64,000 nt of DNA from Pantoea sp. Ap-967 (lineage in GTDB: Bacteria > Pseudomonadota > Gammaproteobacteria > Pseudomonadales > Pseudomonadaceae): positions 143,199-207,198 of the forward strand of contig NZ_VWXK01000010.1 in NCBI RefSeq assembly GCF_011752565.1, written 5' to 3'. Shown one piece after another: positions 8,359-18,447 of this stretch (positions are counted from its first letter, which is position 1; each line of letters begins with the position of its first letter). A model generated the notes under the pieces. The model ran no database searches. It worked only from the letters and a program-made list of their open reading frames with translations, and was not told where the DNA came from. The position numbers and the translations under genes are program-made.

Positions 8359-9341
8359 GCTGGGCTGCTGGCGGGTGCCGAGGCTGCCGCAGGGGTGCTG
8401 GCAGAGGTGGTTGCAGCTGGCGTGGCCGGCTTGGACTCGGCCGGTTTGGCTGCTGGTTTGGCTGCTGCTGGTTTGGCTGGCGCCTTGGCTGCAGGCTTGG
8501 CAGCCGCTGGCTTCGCAGGGGCCTTGGCGGCAGCAGGTTTAGCCGCTGGCTTGGCGGCAGCGGGCTTGGCAGCGCTGGCTTTGGCCGGAGCCTTGGCAGC
8601 GGCTGGTTTGGCAGCGGCGGCGGGCTTGGCTGCAGCCGGTTTGGCGGCGGCGGCGCGAGCCGGGGCCTTGGTAGCGGCTGGCTTGGCAGCAGCAGCGCGA
8701 GCCGGGGCCTTGGCGGCGGCTGGCTTGGCAGCAGCAGCGCGAGCCGGGGCTTTGGCGGCAGCTGGCTTGGCAGCAGCAGCGCGAGCCGGGGCCTTGGCGA
8801 CAGCTGGCTTGGCAGCAGCGGCGCGAGCCGGGGCCTTGGCGGCAGCTGGCTTGGCAGCAGCGGCGCGAGCCGGGGCCTTGGCGGCAGTGCTGCGGGCAGA
8901 CGCTTTGGCAGTTGCCGGTTTGGCAGCCTTGGCAGCGACTGCGCGCTGGTCCAACGCCTTGCCTGCAGCCTCGCGCACCTTGCCTACACCCTGGGCCAGT
9001 TTCAGGCTTTCCTGGGCATCACGCTTGAGTTGCTGGATATAGGTGCGGGTTTGCGTCTGGCGCTCTTTGAGCGAATCGAGCAAGCCCTCAAGTTCGCCAA
9101 TGGCTTTTTGTGCCTTGCCTTGAGCCTTGGCTTTACCGGCCTTGGCCACGTCCTGCAACTTCAAACGACCGTTGTGCAGTTTTTCCTGGGCCTTGACCCG
9201 TTGCTTTTCCAACTTGGCCAGCAATTTTTCCGCATCAGCCAGCGCTTGCGAGCAGGCGTCTTCCAAGTGTTCGAGCAGGCTGCCCGAAAGTTGCTGGAGC
9301 AGGTGTAACGGCGTACTTACTGGCTTCTTTTTGGCCGACAT
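8334..9341 (-). CDS. algP: AlgP-like histone-type Lys/Ala/Pro-rich protein
   Basis: A 335-residue protein. Residues 1-130 form a helical, charged domain (LLEHLEDACSQALADAEKLL...). The rest is a low-complexity tail of KPAA and KAPARAAAAKPAAA repeats resembling eukaryotic H1 histone tails. AlgP (AlgR3) of P. aeruginosa binds DNA and was linked to alginate gene transcription. A strong ribosome site (ggaggt) precedes the ATG at 9341. Neighbouring FKBP, algQ and hem genes match the P. aeruginosa locus. Confidence 0.88.
   Translation of the reverse strand: MSAKKKPVSTPLHLLQQLSGSLLEHLEDACSQALADAEKLLAKLEKQRVKAQEKLHNGRLKLQDVAKAGKAKAQGKAQKAIGELEGLLDSLKERQTQTRTYIQQLKRDAQESLKLAQGVGKVREAAGKALDQRAVAAKAAKPATAKASARSTAAKAPARAAAAKPAAAKAPARAAAAKPAVAKAPARAAAAKPAAAKAPARAAAAKPAAAKAPARAAAAKPAATKAPARAAAAKPAAAKPAAAAKPAAAKAPAKASAAKPAAAKPAAKPAAAKAPAKPAAAKPAAKAPAKPAAAKPAAKPAESKPATPAATTSASTPAAASAPASSPAQAPSSAS
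8659..8890. repeat. 42-bp tandem repeats inside algP
   Basis: The block gccggggcc... recurs at 8659, 8701, 8743, 8785, 8827 and 8869, an exact 42-bp period. It encodes the 14-residue module KAPARAAAAKPAAA. The sixth copy is incomplete. Confidence 0.9.
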
Positions 9342-9652
9342 GGTTTACCTCCTGGCTGACGAGATTGCGGCTAATACTATGCTTCTGCTGCTACCGCCGC
9401 TAGGGCATGTGACAGTTACGTTGGCGCCGCGTTGCATGCCTGGGCAAAGTTGTTATCTTGCAGCTGGGTGCAAGTGTAGTTGCTTAACAAATCGTTGCAG
9501 GTTTTTGACTGTGCTGCCTGGGTGGCACATCGCGAGCTACGCCCGCCTACATTATTTATTCGAGCGGTTGGTATTATCCTAGGCGCTCGCGATGCGCCGC
9601 ATAAGCAGCGCCTGGTCCGACAGCCACCCATCACTCAAGACAAAGACCCGCC
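9342..9652. promoter_or_regulatory. Divergent promoter region between algP and the FKBP gene
   Basis: 311 bp without a gene, locally AT-richer around 9,470-9,590 (ttgcttaacaaatcgttgcagg, cattatttattcgag). It must carry both promoters; I cannot place them with confidence. Confidence 0.4.
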
Positions 9653-10318
9653 ATGTCTCGCTATCTTGTGCTCAGCCTGTTCCTGATAACGCCCTTCGCC
9701 CTGGCCGCCACCGACACCGCCCCTGCCAGCGACCACGACCTGGCCTACAGCCTGGGTGCCAGCCTCGGTGAGCGGCTGCGCCAGGAAGTGCCCGGGCTGC
9801 AGCTCGATGCACTGGTCGAAGGCCTGCGCCAGGCTTACCAGGGCCAGCCGCCGCAGCTCGACAAGGCGCGCATGCAAGCCATCCTGCAACAGCACGACGA
9901 ACAGGCAAACCATGCCGCCGAACAGGCCGAAGTGGCCAAGCTGCAAGCAGTGGAAACCCGCTTCATGGCCAACGAACGGGCACGTGCGGGGGTTCATGAA
10001 CTGCCGGAAGGGGTGCTGTACAGCGAGCTGAAAAGTGGCGATGGCGCGCAACCCAAGCCCGGTGGCAGGGTTCAGGTGCGCTATACCGGCAAGCTGCCGG
10101 ACGGGTCGGTGTTCGACCAGAACCAGCAGCCGCAGTGGTTCAGCCTGGATTCGGTGATCGAAGGTTGGCAGGTGGCCTTGCCGCACATGAAGGCCGGCGC
10201 AACCTGGCGCCTGGTGATTCCATCGGCGCAGGCCTATGGGGCCGAGGGCGCCGGTGACCTGATCGCGCCCTACACGCCCCTGGTGTTCGAAATCGAGCTG
10301 CTGGCGGTCGGCGACTGA
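9653..10318 (+). CDS. Exported FKBP-type peptidyl-prolyl cis-trans isomerase
   Basis: A 221-residue protein with a short signal peptide (SRYLVLSLFLITPFALA), an FkpA-like N-terminal dimerisation helix domain (about 25-105) and a C-terminal FKBP domain (about 115-219: VQVRYTGKLPDGSVFD, VIEGWQVALPHMKAGATWRLVIPSAQAYG). It probably acts as a periplasmic folding chaperone and isomerase. It corresponds in position to P. aeruginosa PA5254. Confidence 0.92.
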   Translation: MSRYLVLSLFLITPFALAATDTAPASDHDLAYSLGASLGERLRQEVPGLQLDALVEGLRQAYQGQPPQLDKARMQAILQQHDEQANHAAEQAEVAKLQAVETRFMANERARAGVHELPEGVLYSELKSGDGAQPKPGGRVQVRYTGKLPDGSVFDQNQQPQWFSLDSVIEGWQVALPHMKAGATWRLVIPSAQAYGAEGAGDLIAPYTPLVFEIELLAVGD

Positions 10319-10327
10319 CGCCGGTCT

Positions 10328-10798
10328 TCACGCCTGCACCGCGCCCTCTTCCTTGTGCGCGTTGTGCAGCACCTCGATCAGGCAGTCTTCAAGCTCGAAG
10401 CGCTCATGCAGCAGGCTGCCAAGCTTGCCGAGTTTTTCGGCGAAACGCTCGGTGTCCTTGCATTCGCCCTTTTCGCAGTGGTCGTTGAACGCCAGCGCGA
10501 TCTGGGTGATGTCGTTGATGCGCGGGTTGATTTCCTCGGCCAGCTTCAGCGCTTTCTCGTCGCCAAAGGCCTTGGCCTCGGTAACCAGTTGCTCACTGAC
10601 CTCGAAATGCCAGGCGGACACATAGTCGACCAGCACGGCGCAGAAGTCGCGGCTCTGGTGCTTGTCGGCAAAGGCCGGCCTGGCGTCGCGCAAGGTACGG
10701 AAAGCCTGAACCAGCTCCTCGCGTTCCTCGAGCCAACGGTCGATCAGCTTGTGAACCCCACCCCAGCGTTCCTGGGCGTTCTGACAACTATCGAGCAT
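10328..10798 (-). CDS. algQ: Rsd/AlgQ anti-sigma-70 regulator
   Basis: A 156-residue all-helical protein, MLDSCQNAQERWGGVHKLIDRWLEER..., of the Rsd/AlgQ family that binds region 4 of sigma-70 and affects sigma competition in stationary phase. The start at 10798 is preceded by gaagag. It converges with the FKBP gene with only 9 bp between the stops. Confidence 0.93.
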   Translation of the reverse strand: MLDSCQNAQERWGGVHKLIDRWLEEREELVQAFRTLRDARPAFADKHQSRDFCAVLVDYVSAWHFEVSEQLVTEAKAFGDEKALKLAEEINPRINDITQIALAFNDHCEKGECKDTERFAEKLGKLGSLLHERFELEDCLIEVLHNAHKEEGAVQA

Positions 10799-11029
10799 GG
10801 CGATCTCTTCCCTTCTGGGTAGATGCCGCTGCACCTCGCACCACGACCGCGTAGCACAAAGGTGACATCAGCAGGACGGCATCGAGCAGTTGTGTTTTCG
10901 GTATGCGTGCTGGGAGATTATTCCCGCACGTGCTGCCCTTCAAGGTACGCAGGCGACAAAGTTCATACAAGTGTTTAATGCCTGGGTACGGCACCACTGG
11001 TCGAGCGATTGCCCCTGCCTTGCCTTGGG

Positions 11030-11533
11030 TCAACCCTGGGCCAGGCTGCGGAAACGATACGCCAGCAGAGCGCTCAGGGGCATCGCCGCCAGCAGCAGGA
11101 ATGCCAGCAGGCTCCACTCAGGCAAGGTCAGGTCGAGAAAGCTCCAGGCCAGCGAGCTGCAGTCCGGGCCGCCGAACAACAGTTCGTGGACGGCCTTGCG
11201 CCAGGGTTGCTCGAACACATGGGAAAACGGCAGTGAACACACGTGGCCGCCGGCCACGCCCTGCAGCCACACATGCCGCCCCGCCAACAGCGCCCCCAAC
11301 CCTGCGCAAGCCAATGCCGCCCGTGCGTAACGCAACAGGCCACGCAGGCCTGGGGCATGCAGCAGCGCCGCCAGGCAGACCACGGCATACACCGCCAGCA
11401 GCGCCCGTTGGCTGAAGCACAGCGGGCAAGGCACGAGGCCCACCAGGTGCTCCAGATGGAAGGATGCCCACAGCACGGCACAGGCGCCCAGGCAGGCAGG
11501 AACAAAAAATGTGCGCAGACGGGCCGGCAGCAT
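11030..11533 (-). CDS. DsbB-family disulfide bond formation protein
   Basis: A 167-residue protein with four membrane helices. The first periplasmic Cys pair is in PCPLC (C36/C39). The second loop has single cysteines in HVCSLPF and GPDCSS, as in DsbB. DsbB reoxidises DsbA and passes electrons to quinone. In P. aeruginosa the gene at this place is called dsbH, the second DsbB paralog. Confidence 0.9.
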   Translation of the reverse strand: MLPARLRTFFVPACLGACAVLWASFHLEHLVGLVPCPLCFSQRALLAVYAVVCLAALLHAPGLRGLLRYARAALACAGLGALLAGRHVWLQGVAGGHVCSLPFSHVFEQPWRKAVHELLFGGPDCSSLAWSFLDLTLPEWSLLAFLLLAAMPLSALLAYRFRSLAQG

Positions 11534-11682
11534 GGGTGTTGGGGTCCGGTAATCGAAAGTGGCCTGAAACGGTAGAGGAAAGGCTGGCTTTGTTTCAAGG
11601 CACTACGGTGGCGACACGTCGCTTGAGGGGTACGGAAGTTTCTACGCGACTTGTAGGAAATTTCTTTGCAGGTCGACTGCAA

Positions 11683-11714
11683 CCGTGGGCCCGCGGCTCA
11701 GCGCGGGCCCACGG
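11683..11714 (-). terminator. Hairpin after hemY
   Basis: A perfect 12-bp stem (ccgtgggcccgc at 11683-11694, gcgggcccacgg at 11703-11714) begins 6 nt after the hemY stop codon. No T-tract follows, so it may act as a Rho-assisted or 3'-protecting structure at the end of the hem operon. Confidence 0.6.
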
Positions 11715-11719
11715 CAGGG

Positions 11720-12958
11720 TCAGGCGCGTACGCCTTCGGGCAGTGGCAAGGCCAGCAAGCGTTCATCCAACAGGCCAAGGCCTTCCTGGAACAGCTGGTT
11801 ACTGCGCTCGGTTTCGCCCAACCCGGCAAGCAGACGCGCCAGTTCGGCACAGGCTTCCGGGTTGCGCTCCATGCGCAGGCTGCTTTCCAGGTAATCACGC
11901 GCCTTGCCCCACAGGCGATTCTGCAGGCTCAGGCGCCCCAGGGTCAGCAGCAGGCTTGGGTCTTGCGGGTGGGCCTTGAGCCAGCCCTCGGCGGTTTGCA
12001 GCTGACGCGCCGGGTCATCGCCACGCACCAGGCCATACAGGCGTGCCAGGTGGCTCTCGTACTCGCGCTTGAGGGCGGTGCGCAGCACCTGTTCGGCTTC
12101 GCCCTGTGCGCCCACCTGGCGTAGCTGCTCGGCATAGGCCAACACCAGTTGCGGTTCCTGGCGCTGGGCGGCGGTCAACTGCTGCCAGGCACGCTCCAGG
12201 GCCTGGCGGGCGCTCTGGGCATCTTCGCCGCGGGTCGTCGCCAGGTTCAGGTTCTGGCCCCAGGCACGCTGTTCCAGCGCCGCAAGCTCGGTGGCCGGCA
12301 GCACCTTGTTCTTGCGCAGGTCCGGCAGCAGGCGGATCAACGCCGACCAGTCGCCCTGCTCCAGGTACAGGCGCTGGAGCAAGCGCAGCACCTGGTTGTT
12401 CTGCGGGTGACGCTCATGCATGACCAGCAGGGTTTCCAGGGCGCCCTCGGACTCGCCACGGTCCATCTGCAACTGCGCGTGGGTCAGGGCGATGGCAAGT
12501 TCAGCCTGGGGCTGGCGCTCCAGTGCACGCTCCAGCAGTTGGTCGCTGTCGTCCTTGCGGCCCTGCTCATTGGCTGCGCGGGCAGCACCGAGGTAATACA
12601 GCAGCGGCTGGCGTTCAGCCTCGGCGGCGCGATGCAGGTGACGCTGGGCGCTGGCCCAGCGGCCCTCGGCGAGGTCCAGCTGGCCCTGCTCGATGGCGAT
12701 GCGTACGCGCCGGCTGCGGTTGCGCCGCGACCACGGGTTGACCACGCCAGAGGATGTGAGCACCAGGCCAACCCCATAGCGCAACAGCCACAGCACCACG
12801 ACGATGCCCACCAACGCGGCCAGGGCGGCCCACAAGCCAGACTGGTAACGGAAGCCGCCGTAGGCGATCAGTACGTAGCCACTGTGCTTGGCCACCGCGA
12901 TGCCCAATGCGGCGGCAATCACGATCGCCAGCACCGCCAGCAGGTAGACACGCTTCAT
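11720..12958 (-). CDS. hemY: HemY-like heme biosynthesis-associated membrane TPR protein
   Basis: A 412-residue protein with two N-terminal membrane helices (residues 5-25 and 42-65) followed by tetratricopeptide-like helices. It belongs to the gammaproteobacterial HemY family (unrelated to Bacillus HemY) encoded after hemX. The molecular role is unclear. It overlaps hemX by 4 bp (ATGA), indicating translational coupling. Confidence 0.92.
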   Translation of the reverse strand: MKRVYLLAVLAIVIAAALGIAVAKHSGYVLIAYGGFRYQSGLWAALAALVGIVVVLWLLRYGVGLVLTSSGVVNPWSRRNRSRRVRIAIEQGQLDLAEGRWASAQRHLHRAAEAERQPLLYYLGAARAANEQGRKDDSDQLLERALERQPQAELAIALTHAQLQMDRGESEGALETLLVMHERHPQNNQVLRLLQRLYLEQGDWSALIRLLPDLRKNKVLPATELAALEQRAWGQNLNLATTRGEDAQSARQALERAWQQLTAAQRQEPQLVLAYAEQLRQVGAQGEAEQVLRTALKREYESHLARLYGLVRGDDPARQLQTAEGWLKAHPQDPSLLLTLGRLSLQNRLWGKARDYLESSLRMERNPEACAELARLLAGLGETERSNQLFQEGLGLLDERLLALPLPEGVRA

Positions 12959-14055
12959 GGCTTGCCCCCTTGTGCCTCGGCCGGCAGGTGGCGGCGCTGG
13001 ATATAGGCCTGCACGGCCGCCAGGCTTTCACCCAGGTCCGGGGTGACCACCGACACAGGCTCTTCGGCCAAGGCATTGAGGCTGTCGAGCATGGCCTTGC
13101 TCTGTGGGTTGTCGGCATTGAAGTTGGCCAGCAGTACGCTGCGCGCATCATCCAAGGCTTTGCTGTAGACCTTGCTTTCGCCATTGAGCGCAGCCCACTG
13201 GGCCTGCTCAAGTGTCAGGCTCAGGGCCAGGCGCAGCTGGTTCAGCTGCTGGCCGGCCAGCAGCGGGCGCACGTTGTCATCGGCGTTGAAGTCGATCTGG
13301 AAATACTTGGAAATTTCCGCCCACCACTGCGACAGGCGACTGGCGCCGTCGCCGTCGGCGGTCAGGGCACCGAGGGCATCGGCGTTGCTGGCGAACTCCG
13401 GCGACTGGGCGCTGAGCTGCTGCACCTGCTCGCGCTGGGCAGCCAGCTTGAGGAACAGGCCGGTGCGATCTGGCTGTTGGGTGCTGCTTAGAGTCGCCAG
13501 GCTGCGTGCCAGTTGCTCCCGGGCGGCGAAGGCGCCCGGGTCGCTCTGCTCGCGAAGGATCTCGTCGGCGCCTTCGACCAGGGCCTTGGCGCTGGTGATG
13601 TCCTGCAACGCCGACAGGCGCAGGGTGGCCAGGCGCAGCAGGTGCTCGGCCTCGGCCAGGCGCCATTCCTTGCGGCTTTCGCCAAGCACGGTTTCCAGGC
13701 GCTGGCTGAGGCGTTGCTGGTCGCCTTGCAGTTGCGCCACCAAGCGGCGGCGGTCTTCCAGTTCACTGGCCGCCGGCAGGCTGGCCAGTTGCGCGCTGGT
13801 TTGCTGTTCACGCTGCTGCAAGGCGGCGGCGCGCTGGTTCAGCGCCTCCAGCTGCTGGCCCTGGCTCAGCTCGCTGCCTTGCAGGTGGCGTACCTGCCAG
13901 ACACCCCAACCGCCAACCGCCACCCCGGCGGCGCCAACCAGCAGCGCCAGCAGGGCCAGGCCACTGCCAGCGCGCTTCGCGGGCTTTTCGGGGGCGGGTT
14001 CAACCGGCTGCTGCGCCGACGGCTGATCATTGTTGGACAAGACAGTTTCGCTCAC
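12955..14055 (-). CDS. hemX: HemX-like protein (uroporphyrinogen-III methyltransferase-related membrane protein)
   Basis: A 366-residue protein. The N-terminal 35 residues are Pro/Ala-rich, then one membrane helix (about 30-52, LALLALLVGAAGVAVGGWGVW), a coiled-coil (about 60-110) and a helical periplasmic domain. The family is often labelled as a methyltransferase but lacks that catalytic fold. It is the third gene of hemC-hemD-hemX-hemY. Confidence 0.92.
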   Translation of the reverse strand: MSETVLSNNDQPSAQQPVEPAPEKPAKRAGSGLALLALLVGAAGVAVGGWGVWQVRHLQGSELSQGQQLEALNQRAAALQQREQQTSAQLASLPAASELEDRRRLVAQLQGDQQRLSQRLETVLGESRKEWRLAEAEHLLRLATLRLSALQDITSAKALVEGADEILREQSDPGAFAAREQLARSLATLSSTQQPDRTGLFLKLAAQREQVQQLSAQSPEFASNADALGALTADGDGASRLSQWWAEISKYFQIDFNADDNVRPLLAGQQLNQLRLALSLTLEQAQWAALNGESKVYSKALDDARSVLLANFNADNPQSKAMLDSLNALAEEPVSVVTPDLGESLAAVQAYIQRRHLPAEAQGGKP

Positions 14056-14100
14056 GTATCCATCCTTTGCATGGGGGCGCCTCGCTCAGAGCTTAGCGCC

Positions 14101-14862
14101 TTAAGAGGCAGGTGCAGCGCTGCGCTGCACGGCTGCCAGCAAGGCCGTGGCACTGGCGCCACGGCAATCCACAACCTGTTGGGCCCCGGCGGCCCTGGCC
14201 AGTTCGGCAACCCGCGGGCTGGGCACGAACAAGGGCAGGCGCGCGACTTGCGGCCAATCGGCGGCGGCCATCAATTGCAGGTGTTCAAGACCCTGCCCAC
14301 TGCTGACAACCAGCCCGTTGAGGCGTTCCGCTTCGATGCGGCGCACCAGGGTGCCCGCCGGGTATGCCGGCAGGCAGCGACGATACAGTTCCAGATATTC
14401 GACCCTAGCACCTTGCTCTGCAAGACGCTCTGCCAGCAGTTCGCGACCTCCCACGCCACGGGCAATCACCACATGGGCGGCGGGCGCGGCGATAGCCTCG
14501 CGCAGGCGCGGCAGCGCGAGCAACGCCTCGCTGTCGTCACCGCCCGTGGGAAAGCTCACTTGCAAGCCCGCGGCCTGCAGCACCGCCGCCGTCGCTTCAC
14601 CCACGGTGAACCAGCCTGTGGCGGGCGCTTGCAGCCCTGCCGTGGCCAGGTTTTCAAGGAGCAAGCGGGCTGCTGGCTTGCTGACCACGATGATCGCCTG
14701 GCACTGCGCCAGGCCGGCCAGCTGCTGCCGGCCCTGCAGCGCCACCGGCTCGATGGCCAGCAGCGGCAGGCAACTGCTCGCCACACCGGCAGCGGCCAGG
14801 CTCTGCGCCAGTGCTGCGCAGTCCTCGACGGGCCGGGTCAGCAGCAGGCGCCAGGCGCTCAC
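14101..14862 (-). CDS. hemD: Uroporphyrinogen-III synthase
   Basis: A 253-residue two-domain HemD that cyclises hydroxymethylbilane to uroporphyrinogen III. It starts with the typical WRLLLTRP strand. The GTG at 14862 overlaps the hemC stop (GTGA), which fits the family N terminus; the longer upstream reading only shadows hemC. Conserved VSSGQGL and late [10 protein letters not shown] segments are visible. Confidence 0.92.
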   Translation of the reverse strand: MSAWRLLLTRPVEDCAALAQSLAAAGVASSCLPLLAIEPVALQGRQQLAGLAQCQAIIVVSKPAARLLLENLATAGLQAPATGWFTVGEATAAVLQAAGLQVSFPTGGDDSEALLALPRLREAIAAPAAHVVIARGVGGRELLAERLAEQGARVEYLELYRRCLPAYPAGTLVRRIEAERLNGLVVSSGQGLEHLQLMAAADWPQVARLPLFVPSPRVAELARAAGAQQVVDCRGASATALLAAVQRSAAPAS

Positions 14863-15800
14863 GGGTGCCCGGCCTCGCCGTACACTTCCTTGAGGATGGC
14901 TTCGGCGCCCTGGCCCAGCAGGGCTTCGGCCACTTGCTCGCCAAGGGCCTGCGCCGCTGCGCGCGGTGCGCGGGCATCGGCCACCAGCAAGGTGCCGCCG
15001 CTGGGCTGGCCAACCAGGCCGCGCAGCCACAGCTGCTCGCCTTCAAGCACGGCGTAGCAGGCAATCGGAACCTGGCAGCCGCCATTCAGGCGTTTGTTCA
15101 AGGCCCGCTCGGCCACCACCCGGTCGGCGGTATCGGCATGGTGCAGCGGAGCCAGCAAGGCGTGGATTTCGCTGTCAGCGCTGCGGCATTCGATGCCCAC
15201 GGCGCCCTGGCCGCCCGCTGGCAGGCTGTCTTCGACGCTGATCGAGTCGGTGATGCGGTCTTCGAAGCCAAGGCGAATCAGGCCCGCTGCGGCAAGGATG
15301 ATCGCGTCGTACTCGCCGGCATCGAGCTTGGCCAGGCGGGTGTTGACGTTACCCCGCAGGAACTGGATTTTCAGGTCGGGCCGGCGCGCCAGCAACTGGG
15401 CCTGGCGGCGCAGGCTGGACGTGCCGACCACGCTGCCGGCCGGCAGTGCGGCGAGGCTGGCGTAGGTGTTGGAGACAAAGGCATCACGCGGGTCTTCACG
15501 CTCGCAGATGCAGAACAGGCCCAGGCCCTCGGGGAAATCCATGGGCACATCTTTCATCGAATGCACGGCGATGTCGGCTTCGTTGTCCAGCAGCGCGGTT
15601 TCCAGTTCCTTGACGAACAGCCCCTTGCCGCCGATTTTCGCCAGCGGTGCATCAAGCAGCTTGTCGCCACGGCTGACCATGGGCACCAGGGTCACCAACA
15701 GCCCCGGATGCGCCTGTTCAAGGCGGGCTTTGACGTAGTCGGCCTGCCACAGGGCCAAGGCACTTTTACGGGTGGCAATGCGGATTTCGCGAGTGGACAT
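14859..15800 (-). CDS. hemC: Porphobilinogen deaminase (hydroxymethylbilane synthase)
   Basis: A 313-residue HemC that polymerises four porphobilinogens. It has the N-terminal [14 protein letters not shown], the HSMKDVP signature, and the dipyrromethane-anchoring Cys in [11 protein letters not shown] (about residue 241). It is first in the hemCDXY operon and lies 130 bp downstream of algR on the same strand. Confidence 0.96.
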   Translation of the reverse strand: MSTREIRIATRKSALALWQADYVKARLEQAHPGLLVTLVPMVSRGDKLLDAPLAKIGGKGLFVKELETALLDNEADIAVHSMKDVPMDFPEGLGLFCICEREDPRDAFVSNTYASLAALPAGSVVGTSSLRRQAQLLARRPDLKIQFLRGNVNTRLAKLDAGEYDAIILAAAGLIRLGFEDRITDSISVEDSLPAGGQGAVGIECRSADSEIHALLAPLHHADTADRVVAERALNKRLNGGCQVPIACYAVLEGEQLWLRGLVGQPSGGTLLVADARAPRAAAQALGEQVAEALLGQGAEAILKEVYGEAGHP

Positions 15801-15930
15801 GAAACGCCCCGATGCAGAGAAATGCCGCCGATGATAACAGCATCAACGGCATCGCTTGCAGATACGGATCAACAGACCCGGCGCGGCGCCTGCCAGGGCC
15901 GCGCAGGTTCACAGGCCGGCGAAACGGCGG

Positions 15931-16674
15931 TCAGAGGGTTTGCATCATCTTGCGCACACCCGCCACATGCCGGCGGCTGACGGTCAGGGCATCGCCGTCC
16001 AGGCCCTTGAGGAACAGCTGGAAATGCCCCAGCGGCGTGCGCTGCAGGCGCTCGATGCGTTCACGGGCCACCAGGGCATTACGGTGGATACGCACGAAGC
16101 GTTCGCCAAATTCATCTTCCAGGGCCTTGAGCGGTTCGTCGAGCAACACTTCCCCGGCTTCGTGGCGCAAGGTCACGTATTTATGGTCGGCAATGAAATA
16201 GATCACCTGGGGCAACGGGATCAATTCGATGCCCTTGCGCGTGCGCGCACTGATATGGCTGCGCGGGTTGCCGCCTTCGCTGCCCGGCCGGGTCAGCGCC
16301 GCCAGTTGCGCACGGTTGGGTTTTTCCGCCTTGCGCAGGGCGTCGCGCAGGGCCTGGGGTTGGATCGGCTTGGTCACATGGCTGAGCGTACTGTCCTTGA
16401 AGGCCTCGGCGCCGTATTCATCGTCGCCGGTGCAAAACACCACCGACGGCGGCGCCTCGCGCTCGCACAGGCGAGCGGCAACCTGCAGGCCATCCAGGCC
16501 CGGCATGCCGATGTCCAGCAGGACGACATCGGGCTTGAGGCTTTCGATCAGAGCCAGGGCCTCCTCGCCGTTGGTGGCGCTGGGCTCCAGCACGGTGTAC
16601 CCCTCCAGTTCAGCGAATAGCCGCGTCAGGCGTTCACGGGCTTGGGGTTCATCATCAACGATCAGGACATTCAT
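15931..16674 (-). CDS. algR: LytTR response regulator AlgR
   Basis: 247 residues: a receiver domain (DD at 7-8, phosphoacceptor D54 in LLDIGMPG, late K in THVTKPI) and a C-terminal LytTR DNA-binding domain (about 140-245, IYFIADHKYVTLRH, FVRIHRNALVA). In P. aeruginosa AlgR controls alginate, twitching and virulence genes and is paired with the kinase FimS/AlgZ encoded just upstream. No kinase gene is present here. The start at 16674 gives the standard MNVLIVDDEP. Confidence 0.94.
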   Translation of the reverse strand: MNVLIVDDEPQARERLTRLFAELEGYTVLEPSATNGEEALALIESLKPDVVLLDIGMPGLDGLQVAARLCEREAPPSVVFCTGDDEYGAEAFKDSTLSHVTKPIQPQALRDALRKAEKPNRAQLAALTRPGSEGGNPRSHISARTRKGIELIPLPQVIYFIADHKYVTLRHEAGEVLLDEPLKALEDEFGERFVRIHRNALVARERIERLQRTPLGHFQLFLKGLDGDALTVSRRHVAGVRKMMQTL

Positions 16675-16981
16675 AATTGCTCTGGATTCCTGAGTGAGTC
16701 TCACGGGTATAGCGTAGACAAGAGCAGGTCGAGCGACACTGCGGTCACGCTCTAGACCGATACGAAGGCCAAAGATTCACTGAGCCGGCAGAATCGCTGC
16801 CAGTCCTCTGTCCAACTGTAGACGGTCCGTGGAACACTGCCGTTCAATCGTTGAATATCGTCATCGCCCGCCTGCATTGATGTTTTCCACCGGTTTCTGT
16901 CGACCGACGCCCTGCGGTAGCAGGCCCAACCCTGCTATTATCGGCGCCACTTTTTCGTTCACGCCTGCAATGAGTGAATCC
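16675..16981. promoter_or_regulatory. algR-argH divergent intergenic region
   Basis: 307 bp with no gene. It must contain divergent promoters; tattat at 16936-16941, 41 nt before argH, is a possible -10 element. In P. aeruginosa the sensor gene fimS occupies this place. Confidence 0.4.
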
Positions 16982-18376
16982 ATGAGCACCGACAAGACCA
17001 ATCAGTCCTGGGGCGGCCGCTTCAGTGAGCCCGTCGACGCCTTCGTCGCCCGCTTCACCGCCTCGGTCGACTTCGACAAGCGCCTGTACCGCCACGACAT
17101 CATGGGTTCGATCGCCCACGCCACCATGCTGGCGCAGGTCGGCGTGCTCAGCGACGCCGAGCGCGACACCATCATCGATGGCCTGAAAACCATCCAGGGC
17201 GAAATCGAGGCCGGCAGCTTCGACTGGCGCGTCGACCTCGAAGACGTGCACATGAACATCGAGGCCCGCCTCACCGACCGCATCGGCATCACCGGCAAGA
17301 AGCTGCACACCGGCCGTAGCCGCAACGACCAGGTGGCCACCGATATCCGCCTGTGGCTGCGCGACGAAATCGACCTGATCCTGGCCGAAATCACCCGCCT
17401 GCAGCAGGGCCTGCTGGAGCAGGCCGAGCGCGAAGCCGAAACCATCATGCCTGGCTTCACCCACCTGCAGACGGCCCAGCCGGTCACCTTCGGCCACCAC
17501 CTGCTGGCCTGGTTCGAAATGCTCAGCCGCGACTACGAGCGCCTGGTCGACTGCCGCAAGCGCGCCAACCGCATGCCCCTGGGCAGCGCCGCGCTGGCCG
17601 GCACCACCTACCCGATCGACCGTGAACTGACCTGCAAGCTGCTGGGCTTCGAAGCCGTGGCCGGCAACTCGCTGGACGGCGTTTCGGACCGCGACTTCGC
17701 CATCGAATTCTGCGCTGCCGCCAGCGTGGCGATGATGCACCTGTCGCGCTTCTCCGAAGAGCTGGTGCTGTGGACCAGCGCCCAGTTCCAGTTCATCGAC
17801 TTGCCCGACCGCTTCTGCACCGGCAGCTCGATCATGCCGCAAAAGAAGAACCCGGACGTGCCGGAACTGGTGCGTGGCAAGAGCGGCCGTGTGTTCGGCG
17901 CGCTGACCGGCCTGCTGACCCTGATGAAAGGCCAGCCGCTGGCCTACAACAAGGACAACCAGGAAGACAAGGAGCCGCTGTTCGACGCCGCCGATACCCT
18001 GCGCGACTCGCTGCGGGCCTTCGCCGACATGATTCCGGCCATCAAGCCCAAGCACGCGATCATGCGTGAAGCGGCCCTGCGCGGTTTCTCCACCGCCACC
18101 GACCTCGCCGACTACCTGGTACGCCGCGGCCTGCCGTTCCGTGATTGCCACGAGATCGTCGGCCATGCGGTGAAGTATGGCGTGGACACCGGCAAGGACC
18201 TGGCCGAGATGAGCCTGGACGAACTGCGCCAGTTCAGCGACCAGATCGAGCAGGACGTGTTCGCCGTGCTGACCCTGGAAGGTTCGGTGAATGCCCGTAA
18301 CCACATTGGCGGAACCGCACCGGCCCAGGTGCGCGCCGCCGTGGTTCGCGGCAAGGCCCTGCTGGCTTCGCGCTAA
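16982..18376 (+). CDS. argH: Argininosuccinate lyase
   Basis: A 464-residue enzyme that cleaves argininosuccinate to arginine and fumarate, the last step of arginine synthesis. The superfamily signature [10 protein letters not shown] (about residue 282) and the substrate loops [11 protein letters not shown] and [11 protein letters not shown] are intact. The ATG at 16982 gives the family N terminus [14 protein letters not shown]; an in-frame ATG at 16970 is possible. Confidence 0.96.
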   Translation: MSTDKTNQSWGGRFSEPVDAFVARFTASVDFDKRLYRHDIMGSIAHATMLAQVGVLSDAERDTIIDGLKTIQGEIEAGSFDWRVDLEDVHMNIEARLTDRIGITGKKLHTGRSRNDQVATDIRLWLRDEIDLILAEITRLQQGLLEQAEREAETIMPGFTHLQTAQPVTFGHHLLAWFEMLSRDYERLVDCRKRANRMPLGSAALAGTTYPIDRELTCKLLGFEAVAGNSLDGVSDRDFAIEFCAAASVAMMHLSRFSEELVLWTSAQFQFIDLPDRFCTGSSIMPQKKNPDVPELVRGKSGRVFGALTGLLTLMKGQPLAYNKDNQEDKEPLFDAADTLRDSLRAFADMIPAIKPKHAIMREAALRGFSTATDLADYLVRRGLPFRDCHEIVGHAVKYGVDTGKDLAEMSLDELRQFSDQIEQDVFAVLTLEGSVNARNHIGGTAPAQVRAAVVRGKALLASR

Positions 18377-18382
18377 GGCCCA

Positions 18383-18431
18383 TTGCGCAAGCCCGCCCCT
18401 ACACCCTGTAGGAGCGGGCTTGCCCCGCGAA
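18383..18431. repeat. REP pair (one degenerate unit)
   Basis: A good unit at 18408-18431 (gtaggagcgggcttgccccgcgaa) faces a diverged one at 18383-18402, between the convergent argH and GST genes. Confidence 0.75.
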
Positions 18432-18447
18432 GGCCCCAACGCCGACT

